DNA of 64,000 nt from Anaerolineales bacterium (GTDB lineage Bacteria > Chloroflexota > Anaerolineae > Anaerolineales > Villigracilaceae), in contig JAUQXA010000024.1 of assembly GCA_030834895.1 (NCBI GenBank), positions 620,001 through 684,000 on the forward strand, in the 5' to 3' direction. Position 1 is the stretch's first letter. Each line of letters starts with the position of its first letter. The notes beneath the pieces were generated by a model, which was not told the DNA's origin, did no database searches, and worked only from the letters and a program-made list of their open reading frames with translations. Shown here one piece after another: positions 25,753 through 34,663 of the stretch. The position numbers were made by a program, and so were the translations under genes.

Positions 25753-26382
25753 ATGACAAACAAAATCCGCATCATGCTCGTCGATGACCACGCTGTCGTC
25801 CGTTCTGGATTGGGCGCCTTCCTCAGCGTCAACCCCGACCTTGAATTGGTCGGTGAAGCCGAAAACGGCGAACAAGCCGTCGTGCGCGCCAACCTGCTTA
25901 AACCCGATGTCATCCTGATGGACTTGATGATGCCCGTCATGGACGGCGTCGCCGCTACGCAGGCGATCAAGAAGCAGAATCCACAAATCCAGATCGTGGC
26001 GCTGACCAGTTTTCAGGAGGACGAACTGGTTCAGAACGCGCTCAAAGCTGGCGCAGTCGGCTACCTGATGAAGAACGTCACCGCGCGCGAGCTGGCGGCG
26101 GCGATCAAAGCCGCCAAAGAGGGCAAGATGACGCTTTCGCCCGAAGCGGCGCAGGCGCTTGTCCGCGCGAACCAGCAGGCGGAGGAGACCGAGACCCTGA
26201 CCGAGCGCGAGATCGAAGTCCTCAAATTAATGGTGGACGGCTTGAACAACGCCGAGATTGCCGAACGACTGGTCATCAGCCTTTCGACGGTCAAGTACCA
26301 CATCAGCAACATCCTGATGAAACTCGGCGTGGATAACCGTGTGTCTGCGGTGAGCTTAGCGCTGCAGAGGAAGTTGGTGTAA
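25753..26382 (+). CDS. NarL/FixJ-type response regulator
   Basis: A 209-aa regulator with a receiver domain (residues 5-122; acidic pair DD11-12, phosphoacceptor D57 in ILMDLMMPVMDG, T/K switch residues in VALTSFQ and GYLMKN). The C-terminal LuxR-type HTH (LTEREIEVLKLMVDGLNNAEIA) is about 145-205. ATG 25753 follows CAAGGAGAAAAC; the frame extends upstream through the palindrome and is rejected. Partner of the HisKA_3 kinase immediately upstream. Confidence 0.95.
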   Translation: MTNKIRIMLVDDHAVVRSGLGAFLSVNPDLELVGEAENGEQAVVRANLLKPDVILMDLMMPVMDGVAATQAIKKQNPQIQIVALTSFQEDELVQNALKAGAVGYLMKNVTARELAAAIKAAKEGKMTLSPEAAQALVRANQQAEETETLTEREIEVLKLMVDGLNNAEIAERLVISLSTVKYHISNILMKLGVDNRVSAVSLALQRKLV

Positions 26383-26391
26383 GCAGAATCC

Positions 26392-26430
26392 AAAACGGTT
26401 CTGAAAGATAAATCCTCGGAACCGTTTTTT
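26392..26430 (+). terminator. Terminator after the response regulator
   Basis: AAAACGGTTC and GAACCGTTTT form a perfect 10-bp stem with a 17-nt loop followed by TT. The A-rich left arm makes it usable from the opposite strand too, where the minus-strand island ends. Confidence 0.85.
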
Positions 26431-26437
26431 CATTGAC

Positions 26438-27451
26438 CTATGATGCAGTTGTAAATCGGCAGGTTATGGCATTCTGTTCCACCGTTATGACCACCTTCCC
26501 TTTGGGATGAACTTTCTCAAAATACCAGAAAGCCTCGGCGGTTTTGTCCAGCGGATAGCATTTGTCAATCACAGGAACGACCTTCCCGGATTCAAGGAGT
26601 TCTCTCATAAAGACCAAATCCTTTTGGCTCTGCACCAGCGACACGACACACGTTTTCTGATTCCCAGTTGTTGAAGTCTGCCGTGCCTGAGGCGCAGCCT
26701 GGAAGAGCTGAAGCATGGAACCTCCGGCGACAACATAGATTCCATCAGGACTTAAAGCGCGCAGATAATTTGAAATCGGATGATATCCGTTCACAGCCAG
26801 AATCAGGTCATAGTATTGACCATTTCGGGTGAAATTTTCCTTCTTGTAATCAATGACATGGTCTGCTCCAAGCGAGCGCGCCATGTCCAAATTCCGTGTG
26901 CTGCATACTGCTGTGACTTCCGCCCCGAATGCTTTAGCGATCTGCACGGCGAATGTCCCCACGCCGCCAGAAGCGCCATTAATCAAAACCTTCTGCCCTG
27001 GTTGAATATTTCCTTTATCGCGTAATCCCTGCAAGGCAGTCAGCGCCGCTACCGGTACAGCTGCAGCCTGCTCGAACGTCAGGTTGGATGGTTTCAGCGT
27101 GATCGTAGTTTCATTGGCACAGACATACTCGGCAAAAGTGCCACGACCGGTTGCGCTGGGTAGGTATCCAAAAACTTCGTCTCCCGGTTTAAACTGCTTG
27201 ACGTTACCACCAACTGCCTCAACCCGTCCGGCGACATCCCCTCCAAGCACCTTGTTCTTGGGCTGCAGAAACCCTCCCGGCGCCAGGCGGATGAAGAATG
27301 GATTTGCCCGCATCATCCGCCAGTCACGCGAATTGATGGATGCCGCATGGATTTTGATCAAGACTTCATTATCCTTCGGAGAGGGTTTTGCTACCTCCTG
27401 GAGCTGAAGAACATCCGGGGAACCGTATTTTGTGCATACAATTGCTTTCAT
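26438..27451 (-). CDS. Zinc-independent MDR oxidoreductase (NADPH:quinone reductase-like), module 1
   Basis: A 337-aa medium-chain dehydrogenase/reductase. The nucleotide-binding motif is KVLINGASGGVGTFAVQIAK near residue 150, with ARSLGADHVIDYKKENF downstream; the N-terminal GroES-like part has INSRDWRMMRANPFF. No structural or catalytic zinc cysteines, so it belongs to the quinone-reductase group. AGGAG precedes the ATG, whose bases overlap the upstream gene's stop. The second relative is at 41122-42078. Likely NADPH-dependent reduction of quinones or reactive carbonyls. Confidence 0.88.
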   Translation of the reverse strand: MKAIVCTKYGSPDVLQLQEVAKPSPKDNEVLIKIHAASINSRDWRMMRANPFFIRLAPGGFLQPKNKVLGGDVAGRVEAVGGNVKQFKPGDEVFGYLPSATGRGTFAEYVCANETTITLKPSNLTFEQAAAVPVAALTALQGLRDKGNIQPGQKVLINGASGGVGTFAVQIAKAFGAEVTAVCSTRNLDMARSLGADHVIDYKKENFTRNGQYYDLILAVNGYHPISNYLRALSPDGIYVVAGGSMLQLFQAAPQARQTSTTGNQKTCVVSLVQSQKDLVFMRELLESGKVVPVIDKCYPLDKTAEAFWYFEKVHPKGKVVITVEQNAITCRFTTAS

Positions 27452-27891
27452 TTTCTCTCACTCCTGTTGAGCCATCTGTATAGATAGCCAATCACTATTC
27501 CAAGAGCGGGAATCCTTATTACATTAAACATTGTGCCGATGAGGAAGTAATGTAGGGCGTCTTTCGTTGGCGTGATAAATTTTGCAGGAACCTCGATCAG
27601 GATCGTGACAACACACAGGGCAATGAAGCTCAGTATCAGGGATTTTAGAACTGGATTCTTTGTTGGCAGCTTATCAAAAAAGCGAAGCAGGAAATAACTG
27701 ACGCAGAATCCGATAATCAAACCACCAATCAAAGCTTCAAGAAGCATTGAATAATAAGAAATTGAAAGAGCAGCTCGATACTCGGCGGCGATGGGAGTCC
27801 GGGAGATGGCGAAGTTCGCCAGCCAGAAGGCCAAGCCTCCTGCTACAGCCAGAACCAACACATTTTTCCAGATTACTTTTGATTGAATCAT
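27448..27891 (-). CDS. Small membrane protein of unknown function (147 aa)
   Basis: A 147-aa protein with four predicted membrane helices. No family recognised. It overlaps both neighbours by 4 bp, so translation is coupled with the oxidoreductase downstream and the 145-aa membrane protein upstream. Part of LAL module 1. Confidence 0.65.
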   Translation of the reverse strand: MIQSKVIWKNVLVLAVAGGLAFWLANFAISRTPIAAEYRAALSISYYSMLLEALIGGLIIGFCVSYFLLRFFDKLPTKNPVLKSLILSFIALCVVTILIEVPAKFITPTKDALHYFLIGTMFNVIRIPALGIVIGYLYRWLNRSERK

Positions 27892-28325
27892 TTTTTATCT
27901 TCTTCGAAGAGCGAATAGCCTGACAGGCCAATACCGGCAATATAAAGTATGCTCTGCAGGACATTTACCTGCCAGCGTCCATGCCCAATGTAGGAGGATG
28001 CGAGAAATGCCATCAGTTCTATGAAGCCGATCACAAAGGCTAACATCCAGAAAGCCGATTTTTCACCGGCGATCAGGTTCTTGCGGATGAGCGGCCATGT
28101 CAACACTGAGACCATCAGTGAGCAGGAGTTGTACAGGATCGTAAACGCATTGAGCGATGCAATGGTCTTTACGCCAAGTCCAGCAATTTCAGCCTCTGAA
28201 AAGGACGCCACTTGCAGGATCGGGGAGTTCTGTTTGAAAACGATGACGTAGCACAATATGATGAGTGCAAGAATAAAGTTGATCCCGCACCAGATGGAAA
28301 GGAGCAGTGAACCTTTTTTCAACAT
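27888..28325 (-). CDS. Small membrane protein of unknown function (145 aa)
   Basis: A 145-aa protein with four hydrophobic segments, including LLLSIWCGINFILALIILC near the N-terminus. An AAGGAA site is 6-7 nt before the ATG. It overlaps the next gene by 4 bp. Family not recognised with confidence. Confidence 0.65.
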   Translation of the reverse strand: MLKKGSLLLSIWCGINFILALIILCYVIVFKQNSPILQVASFSEAEIAGLGVKTIASLNAFTILYNSCSLMVSVLTWPLIRKNLIAGEKSAFWMLAFVIGFIELMAFLASSYIGHGRWQVNVLQSILYIAGIGLSGYSLFEEDKK

Positions 28326-28358
28326 ATTTTTTCCTTGTGATGGGTAGTCAAATTTAAC

Positions 28359-29048
28359 TCAGGAAGGTTTCTGCTCTTTTGCGCCCATAACCAGAAGCCA
28401 TAACATAAGTCCAAATTCAGAAATGAATCCAAGCGGATAGGTTACATACGTGAGTGCCGTGTAACCTGGGGTGTAAAGGAAATATAGTAGAGAGGTTGTT
28501 GTCCAGCCGACAAAATGGATCATCATCACGACGCCCAAAATTTTGGGCAGAAAACCTGACTTGTAAACCAAATAACCCAGCGGAAAGAGCCAGGCGCCAA
28601 AGAATATCTGGGCGATCCAGTACCCGTTGTGGTGTAAATCAAGAAAGAACATTGCCAGAGATTGCAATTGATCGGCCTGGAATACTTTCAGGTAATCAAC
28701 GCCGCTCAAAAGCAGCACAGCAGCAAATTGATTAAGCAAATTAATGAAATAGACAGAGACACCACCCAGGTTCAATAACAGGAACAGCAAAGACATATCT
28801 TTATTGACCGGTTTCAATAACGCGTATAAAGCCCAAGCCGCCAAAAGAAAAAATACAGCAGAGACCAGATCGCCTGTAATGCCGACCCGGAATTGCCATT
28901 CGGAAGCCATAATATTCCGGGCTGTTGTTGCGGCATCTCCGAACATAATAAGTGGGGAACGGGCAAGCGCATCTGCAGGGATTGTTATTATCATGTATAT
29001 GAGATACAGGAACCCTGCCATTCTTGCGGTTTTATTGAGTGAATTCAT
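28359..29048 (-). CDS. DUF4386 family membrane protein, module 1
   Basis: A 229-aa, six- to seven-helix membrane protein with the DUF4386 pattern: NKTARMAGFLYLIYMIITI at the start, ATTARNIMASEWQFRVGITGDL, and FGAWLFPLGYLVYKSGFLPKILG. ATG 29048 follows AAGGAGATAAAA; a longer frame starting at 29072 has no ribosome site. Relatives in this window are at 34664, 35875, 36731 and perhaps 42151. Function of the family is unknown. Confidence 0.8.
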   Translation of the reverse strand: MNSLNKTARMAGFLYLIYMIITIPADALARSPLIMFGDAATTARNIMASEWQFRVGITGDLVSAVFFLLAAWALYALLKPVNKDMSLLFLLLNLGGVSVYFINLLNQFAAVLLLSGVDYLKVFQADQLQSLAMFFLDLHHNGYWIAQIFFGAWLFPLGYLVYKSGFLPKILGVVMMIHFVGWTTTSLLYFLYTPGYTALTYVTYPLGFISEFGLMLWLLVMGAKEQKPS

Positions 29049-29092
29049 TTTTATCTCCTTGGATTTGAACAAAATGGATTATATGATCGAGC

Positions 29093-29791
29093 CTAACCTT
29101 CAAAGTTGCGCCACTTCCATGTGAGCCAGATAATCAGTAATATGCACGCAACCTCCACTGTTTCAAAAAACACATAATACGGGCCGTGCCCGCCTATAAC
29201 GATTTGCAAACTCATGAATACCCCAATGATGATGGTTGCCCAGCGATTTACTTTGTAGTTCAACACCCAGGGCAGGATAACCATGGCAAATGAGGTTTCC
29301 ATTACGATTGCGCCTGCCAGCAAACCTCCCGCAGGCAATGGACTTCCCGCCATGATTCCGCGGATAATGGACGCTGGATCCATCAAAGAAAGGATATCCG
29401 CATAAGCCATGTTGACTATGACAAATATCCACAACAACGAAAGCTTTACTCTTGGATCAATTCCGGTGGTCGATTTGATTGTCCCACGGGAACTTCCTTT
29501 AGTCGTGTTCATTTCTTTCTCCCTTTTTGAACGATATGAATGAATTTCATCGGGTTGGACTTGACTGACCGAGACCAATGGCATTCCGAGGTCACGCGCC
29601 TTTTTTAGCAAACCATGCAATGCAGCCTGATCAGCTACGGGACCAGTTAGAAGCGTGTCACCGTCCTCGTCCAGCGTGATGGTCAGACCCTCAAACCAGT
29701 CTGCCCATTGAGAACCCAAATAGCCTTTGAGTCTAAACTGATAGATCACGGTTTGACTTGGAGTCGGTTTTGGTTCGAGTTCGTTTGACAT
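29093..29791 (-). CDS. Fusion of a small unknown domain with a DUF6326-like membrane protein, module 1
   Basis: A 232-aa protein. Residues about 15-80 form a soluble domain (YQFRLKGYLGSQWADWFEGL, DGDTLLTGPVADQAALHG, KARDLGMPLVSV) also found fused at 43273-43938 and alone at 37453-37734. Residues about 95-232 are a four-helix membrane protein like the separate ones at 42836-43246 and 40745-41110 (VNMAYADILSLMDP, WLTWKWRN). At the joint, an in-frame ATG follows GGGAGAAAGAA, a typical ribosome site, so the membrane part may also be made alone. It lies 144 bp after LAL regulator 1. Confidence 0.75.
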   Translation of the reverse strand: MSNELEPKPTPSQTVIYQFRLKGYLGSQWADWFEGLTITLDEDGDTLLTGPVADQAALHGLLKKARDLGMPLVSVSQVQPDEIHSYRSKREKEMNTTKGSSRGTIKSTTGIDPRVKLSLLWIFVIVNMAYADILSLMDPASIIRGIMAGSPLPAGGLLAGAIVMETSFAMVILPWVLNYKVNRWATIIIGVFMSLQIVIGGHGPYYVFFETVEVACILLIIWLTWKWRNFEG

Positions 29792-29845
29792 CACCTTGCA
29801 CCTGTTATGAACGGCTATTACAGCCCATGCCACTTAATCAATGTA

Positions 29846-29868
29846 CAGGAAATATACCTGCGCCAGAG
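29846..29868. other. Small dyad between LAL regulator 1 and the fusion gene
   Basis: The gap 29792-29934 holds a dyad region near 29864-29885: AGTGTC and GACACT separated by 7 bases, and an adjacent CACC/GGTG pair. It could be an operator for the fusion gene or part of a weak terminator. Position of the outer bases is approximate. Confidence 0.3.
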
Positions 29869-29934
29869 TGTCACCGATAGACACTTTGGTGTGGGCCCGA
29901 GTGTTGTTTTGAATTGTTGGGAGTGTTGGGGGGT

Positions 29935-32589
29935 TTAAATCAAGCCCAGTTCACGGGCGCGGACGATGGCTTCGGTGCGTCGCTGTACTTGCAATTTGTC
30001 AAAGATCCTGCGATTATGTCCTTTGACCGTATCCAGGGCGAGGAACAGCCGCTTGCCGATCTCATGGTTCGAGAGACCTTGGGCAATAAGCCGTAGTACC
30101 TCTAATTCGCGTTGACTCAATGGCTCGATAAGGGCTTGGGCAGGGGGCAGATCAGACTTGTCTGTGCTTGTCTGCTTCTCAGCATCAAATGCTGCCAGCA
30201 ACCTACCTATATAGTCCTGCTTAACCCCGCGAGAAGCTGTTTCGGACAATAGTTGAGCCATCGGTAGACCTTCATCTACAAAGGTGCGGATGAAGCCGCC
30301 CGGTTCCGCCAGCGCCAGCGCGTCACTCAGCAGATGCACAGCCTTATCCTTTTCGCCATGCATGTGCAGAGTGACCGCCTGTAGAACCATCACTTTGAGC
30401 CGTTCATCCTGCCAACCCTTGGCTTCCATCTGCTGACGCAACGGCTCCAGCACCGCCAGCGCTATGGAAGTGTCTCCTTGAGCCAGGAAAACACGTGCCC
30501 GGCTGAGAGGCAGTTCGTATGTTTGAGCCAAACCAACGGCGGCGTCCATGTTGCCTTGTCGAAGCAGGACAAGCACCTGCTCGGCAGCGATCTCCGGCAT
30601 CCGCAACAGGAAATTTTGCCGGCGCGCGGATTGTTCGGTCTGAGCCAACAGCGCCGCTGCACCGTCCACATCACCCCGTGCCAGTTGCAGGCGGGACATG
30701 AACACTTCACTTATAATGAAACGATCAATCACACGGTCATACTGCCGTGCCAGTTGCAGGCTCTGTTTCCCGTATTGCTCGGCGGACTCCAAATCATTCC
30801 ATTCGTAATAGATGTGAGCCAGTCCAAGATGTACTTCAGCGGCATTCGGCTGTGGGTGGTCGCCAAACAAGGGCAGGATACCGCGATAGGTCTCAATCGC
30901 CAGATAAAGTTGGTTCTCTGACTCTTGTACCCGCCCCAGATTGGTCGTAGCCAATATGGTGGAAAAAACATCTCCGGACTTCTGGCTGATTGATATTCCT
31001 TCAATACTGGCTTGGGCGGCTGTGGCGCGGTCTCCGCGGAGGAGGCTGGCAGACGCCAGCGCCCAGCTAGCCGTAAAGCGGAAAGACAGGTTATCGGGGT
31101 GCAGATACTCCAGTGCGCGGCGTGCCTGGATGAGCATGACTTCTGTCTCGTAGCGGGTGAGTGCCAGCGTGGCCCGGGCACAAGCAACCTGCCCGATCAG
31201 GTCGCGGGTTGCGGCATCCGGTTCAATATTTTGCAAAGCCTTCTCAGCCGCTTGCAGTTTTTCTTCCACGCCGGTAGTCTGTCCAGCCATCAGCGCCAGC
31301 GTGGCAGACCTGACCCGCAACCAGGGCTTGGCGTCCAACACTGTCGGCGGCAGCGATGCCAGCCAGTCCAGAACGGCCGTCGCCACATCGCGAAGGTGCA
31401 GGGGCATCCCCTTGCTTCCAATCAGGCGCTCGGCACGTTCCATATCGTCCGCGGCGGTTGCATGATGAAAGGCTTCAAACATCAGTCCGTTGATTTCGTG
31501 CCATTCGCTGGCGCGGATGTGGTCTTGGGCGATTGCTTCGGGTGTTTGGCTCTGACCCAACCGCTGGCGCAGCAAATCGCCAAAGAGATGGTGATAGCGG
31601 TACCAACGTCGCTCGTTATCCAAAGGGACAATGAACAGGTTGGCGCGTTCGAGATATTCCAGGGTTTCCTGCCCGGACTCAGAGCGAGAAGGAGAACCCA
31701 AAACAGCGTCACAAAGGGAACCGCACAGGCGGTCAAGGATGGATGTGCGCAACAAGAAAGCCTGGATACTTTCGGATTGCTGTTGCAGGACTTCCTCAAT
31801 CAGATAGTCCAGCACGAAATGGTGACTGCCGGTAAAAGATTTGATGAAGCTGGCGGCGTCTCGCGAAGTGTGTCCCTGCATGGAGAGCGCAGCCAATTGC
31901 AGTCCGGCGATCCAGCCTTCGGTGCGGACTTCCAGTGCAGAGATGTCTTCCGCCGAGAGATTCAGCCCCATCATGCGGTTGAGAAATTCAGCCGCCTCGG
32001 CGGGAGTGAAACGCAAATCGGCGGCACGCAGCTCGGTCAATTGACCGCGGACACGCAAACGTGACAGCGGCAGGGACGGGTCTTCTCGGCTGGCGATGAC
32101 CAGGTGCATCTGCGGCGGCTGGTGTTCGACGAGGAAGGTGAGGGTATTGTCAACCGCTTTGGAATCAATTACGTGGTAATCGTCAAGGACGAGGATGAAG
32201 TTATTCGGGATGGCAGCGACTTCATTGAGCAAAGCCGTCAAAATTGCTTCGGTTGAAGGCGGTTGATGCTGTGATGCGTGAAGTGTAGTCAACACTCCTT
32301 CGCCAATTTCCACCTTTACAGTTTGTAGCGCCGCGATTAAGTATGTGATGAAACGCACCGGATCGCTATCCCCTTCGTCCATCGATAACCATGCGATGGG
32401 TCGCCCACAGTTGGCAACCCATTCGCTGACCAGCGTAGTCTTGCCAAAGCCAGCGGAAGCGGAGACGACGGTCAACGTGTGCCCGGAAGAAAGTCCGTCG
32501 TTCAACTTCTCGATCAAGCGGGGACGCAGGACGATTTTAGCCCGGGGTGGAGGGATGTAAAGCTTGGTGGCTAAAATCGGAATAGACAT
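29935..32589 (-). CDS. LAL (MalT-type) LuxR family transcriptional regulator 1
   Basis: An 884-aa STAND-type regulator. The N-terminal ATPase has Walker A SASAGFGKTT (Lys50) and Walker B FILVLDDYH; a long helical TPR-like sensor region follows, then a C-terminal LuxR HTH (PLSQRELEVLRLIAQGLSNHEIG, last 65 residues). Ligand plus ATP should drive oligomerisation and activation, as in MalT. ATG 32589 has no ribosome site but has TATAAT six bases upstream, so the mRNA is probably leaderless. First of three relatives; this one lacks the repeat-coded segment seen after Walker A in the other two. Confidence 0.92.
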   Translation of the reverse strand: MSIPILATKLYIPPPRAKIVLRPRLIEKLNDGLSSGHTLTVVSASAGFGKTTLVSEWVANCGRPIAWLSMDEGDSDPVRFITYLIAALQTVKVEIGEGVLTTLHASQHQPPSTEAILTALLNEVAAIPNNFILVLDDYHVIDSKAVDNTLTFLVEHQPPQMHLVIASREDPSLPLSRLRVRGQLTELRAADLRFTPAEAAEFLNRMMGLNLSAEDISALEVRTEGWIAGLQLAALSMQGHTSRDAASFIKSFTGSHHFVLDYLIEEVLQQQSESIQAFLLRTSILDRLCGSLCDAVLGSPSRSESGQETLEYLERANLFIVPLDNERRWYRYHHLFGDLLRQRLGQSQTPEAIAQDHIRASEWHEINGLMFEAFHHATAADDMERAERLIGSKGMPLHLRDVATAVLDWLASLPPTVLDAKPWLRVRSATLALMAGQTTGVEEKLQAAEKALQNIEPDAATRDLIGQVACARATLALTRYETEVMLIQARRALEYLHPDNLSFRFTASWALASASLLRGDRATAAQASIEGISISQKSGDVFSTILATTNLGRVQESENQLYLAIETYRGILPLFGDHPQPNAAEVHLGLAHIYYEWNDLESAEQYGKQSLQLARQYDRVIDRFIISEVFMSRLQLARGDVDGAAALLAQTEQSARRQNFLLRMPEIAAEQVLVLLRQGNMDAAVGLAQTYELPLSRARVFLAQGDTSIALAVLEPLRQQMEAKGWQDERLKVMVLQAVTLHMHGEKDKAVHLLSDALALAEPGGFIRTFVDEGLPMAQLLSETASRGVKQDYIGRLLAAFDAEKQTSTDKSDLPPAQALIEPLSQRELEVLRLIAQGLSNHEIGKRLFLALDTVKGHNRRIFDKLQVQRRTEAIVRARELGLI

Positions 32590-32625
32590 GGAGCCATTAT
32601 AAGGCAGACACAACAAAATTCAATA
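32590..32625 (-). promoter_or_regulatory. Candidate leaderless promoter of LAL regulator 1
   Basis: On the minus strand TATAAT ends 6 bases before the ATG, with TTGAAT 16 bases upstream of it as -35. Transcription would begin at or next to the start codon. Confidence 0.6.
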
Positions 32626-32639
32626 AACGGAAAAACCGT

Positions 32640-33791
32640 CTATTTTATATCGGCAAGGTTGTTCGCTCCAACCAGTACATCCTCTTGCAAAATATGTCCC
32701 ATTTTTTCAGGTTCTTCAAATAATGGGCTGTGGGCAGACTGTTCGAACGTGTAAAACCCTTTTATCGGCGCCTTGAGTTGGTCAAAAAACTCCTTTGCCA
32801 ATGTGTAGGAGCAGGTGTAATCGTAGATGCCCTCAAAGAAATAAACGGGAATGGAAAGCTCCGTCACCTCTTTGCTCAGGTCCGTGGCTAGAAAATCATC
32901 CCAAAGAGGAGCCACGCCGGAGTTGGCTTTGCCACGCCAGGTATTGACCTTTTCACTTAATGTGTAGTCTCGGCTCTGTAATGATGGTATGAAGATACCG
33001 GTGAGAACTGAATCCATGTCATGCATTGTGCCAATACCAAGGCTGTGCATTGCGGGATCACGCAAAGCAAGGTATGCATCCGGTGTGCCGTCCATCATCG
33101 TAACTGGCGCTTCTTCAAGTTTGCGTACCATTTTTGTGTTTCCGCTCTCTTTGAATTGCTGAAGCATATACTCATATGCCAGTCTTTCAGATTTGAGCTG
33201 ATTTGACATCTGAGCCATGCCAATGTAAGCATAGTACAACTCCGGTGCCTGTGCCGCCGCCTGGATGCCTATGAAGGTTCCCCCCGAATGTCCCATCAGG
33301 TATATCTTTTCTATACCGAAGCGATGGCGCAAATAGTTCGTCACCTCCAGCGTGTCAGATATCATTTGCTCCAGCGTCATCGTTTCTGGTGGAATATCGT
33401 CACTGTAGGAGATTCCTGAACCTCGCTGTTCCCACCAAACGACGGTGAAATAGTCTTCAAGACCTGTAGGATACCTCTGCGTCAGGAAGTAATCGGGCAT
33501 ACCACCATGCAGGTAAAGCAGAACGGGATTGTTTACATCTTTGCTCTTGATGAACATCCCTTGTTCCACGCCGTTGATGTTAACAAACACTTTCTCCGAA
33601 ATGCTGCCCGCCAGAGGACTTCCGTTTTTATCCACGAAGGGTTGCGGTTCTCCGGGATAGCTCCATAGCTGGAGTATGCCCACAAGAATGAGTATGCAAG
33701 CCAATAAGATGGAAATTATAGTCAGCATAATACGCACCGCCTTTCGCATAAACGATTTAATTGGGTAGTCGCCTATTTTTTTATTTGTCAT
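32640..33791 (-). CDS. Membrane-anchored S33 peptidase-like hydrolase with altered oxyanion motif
   Basis: A 383-aa relative of the protein at 11001-12098, with the same anchor, WWEQRGSG, nucleophile elbow MGHSGGTFIG and C-terminal EQSAHSPLFEEPEKM. The family's HGGPG motif is reduced to HGG followed directly by MPDY: two residues (PG) are missing against the relative. This may change the oxyanion hole, so activity is doubtful. Its start is 2 bp after the CPBP stop, so the two are co-translated. ATG 33791 is chosen; the frame is open further up inside the CPBP gene. Confidence 0.82.
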   Translation of the reverse strand: MTNKKIGDYPIKSFMRKAVRIMLTIISILLACILILVGILQLWSYPGEPQPFVDKNGSPLAGSISEKVFVNINGVEQGMFIKSKDVNNPVLLYLHGGMPDYFLTQRYPTGLEDYFTVVWWEQRGSGISYSDDIPPETMTLEQMISDTLEVTNYLRHRFGIEKIYLMGHSGGTFIGIQAAAQAPELYYAYIGMAQMSNQLKSERLAYEYMLQQFKESGNTKMVRKLEEAPVTMMDGTPDAYLALRDPAMHSLGIGTMHDMDSVLTGIFIPSLQSRDYTLSEKVNTWRGKANSGVAPLWDDFLATDLSKEVTELSIPVYFFEGIYDYTCSYTLAKEFFDQLKAPIKGFYTFEQSAHSPLFEEPEKMGHILQEDVLVGANNLADIK

Positions 33792-33793
33792 TT

Positions 33794-34642
33794 TTACTCT
33801 GTTTTTTGTGTGAACCATCCACTCGCACTCCAAACAAGGATTGCGGCCAGCAGATAGATCCCAGCCGTAATGGTCAACAAAGGCAGTGTTGGCCCGAAGC
33901 CCAGCCCACGCACATCAACAAGGTTCAGACTGGCATTGAAGGAAAAGTGAGTAATCACGATTGGAATAAGGCTATTGGGTGTTTTGCTGGATATCCAGGT
34001 GATCAAGAATGTCAGTGAAATAATGCTCACGCTAAAGGCGAGAACATGGATCAGTAAGTCAAGACCGGAATAACCACTGAGGAGCCATAGGGGCAAATGC
34101 CAGAAATTCCATATGAGCCCTAAAATCAAACTTGCCTTAACCGGCCCATGGGTCTCTTGGAGACGCGGGAGAGCAAAGCCCCGCCAGCCGGCTTCTTCAC
34201 CGGTCGCACCTTGCAACAGGTTGAGAATAATCAAGCCAGCCCAAAAAACCACTGATAAACCCATATTCCCAGGAGTGGCTCCCCCCGCTAACCGATATAG
34301 ACCAGCCGCAGCAAAAGCTAATGGAAAAGGGAACAGCGCAACTAAATACCATCGAACGGCTATTCGATATGTGAAGAATTTGCCTAACAGTTGACGGATA
34401 CCTTCCCGACCTGAGAGAACACCTGTCACGGTCACGGCAGCAAGATTCGGCATCCAGGAACCTAAAATGACAATGATCGGCAGTGCCCAGGCTGGCAACG
34501 CCTCCGGCTGTAACCGCAACAGACCAAGAATGATGAGCACCAGAACAAGGAAGCTCCAGAAGAACGTGTAGCTGAGTATAAAAAATGCCAGCAGTGGTCT
34601 GCGGATGATGAAATTGCTTAACTTTCGTTCATTTGAATTCAC
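33794..34642 (-). CDS. CPBP family intramembrane metalloprotease
   Basis: A 282-aa, eight-helix protein. Motif 1 is GEEAGWRGFALPRL near residue 150, motif 2 is WNFWHLPLWLL and motif 3 is ITHFSFNASLN. Most like the CPBP at 16800-17693. Coupled to the S33 peptidase gene. Thirty-seven bases of its 3' end are duplicated 1.7 kb upstream (35494-35530). Confidence 0.87.
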   Translation of the reverse strand: MNSNERKLSNFIIRRPLLAFFILSYTFFWSFLVLVLIILGLLRLQPEALPAWALPIIVILGSWMPNLAAVTVTGVLSGREGIRQLLGKFFTYRIAVRWYLVALFPFPLAFAAAGLYRLAGGATPGNMGLSVVFWAGLIILNLLQGATGEEAGWRGFALPRLQETHGPVKASLILGLIWNFWHLPLWLLSGYSGLDLLIHVLAFSVSIISLTFLITWISSKTPNSLIPIVITHFSFNASLNLVDVRGLGFGPTLPLLTITAGIYLLAAILVWSASGWFTQKTE

Positions 34643-34663
34643 AATCTCAACTCCTTGCCAATC

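Noticed and set aside
31012..32064. 350-aa plus-strand open frame
   Set aside because: Lies fully inside LAL regulator 1 on the other strand; the regulator's domains are unmistakable.
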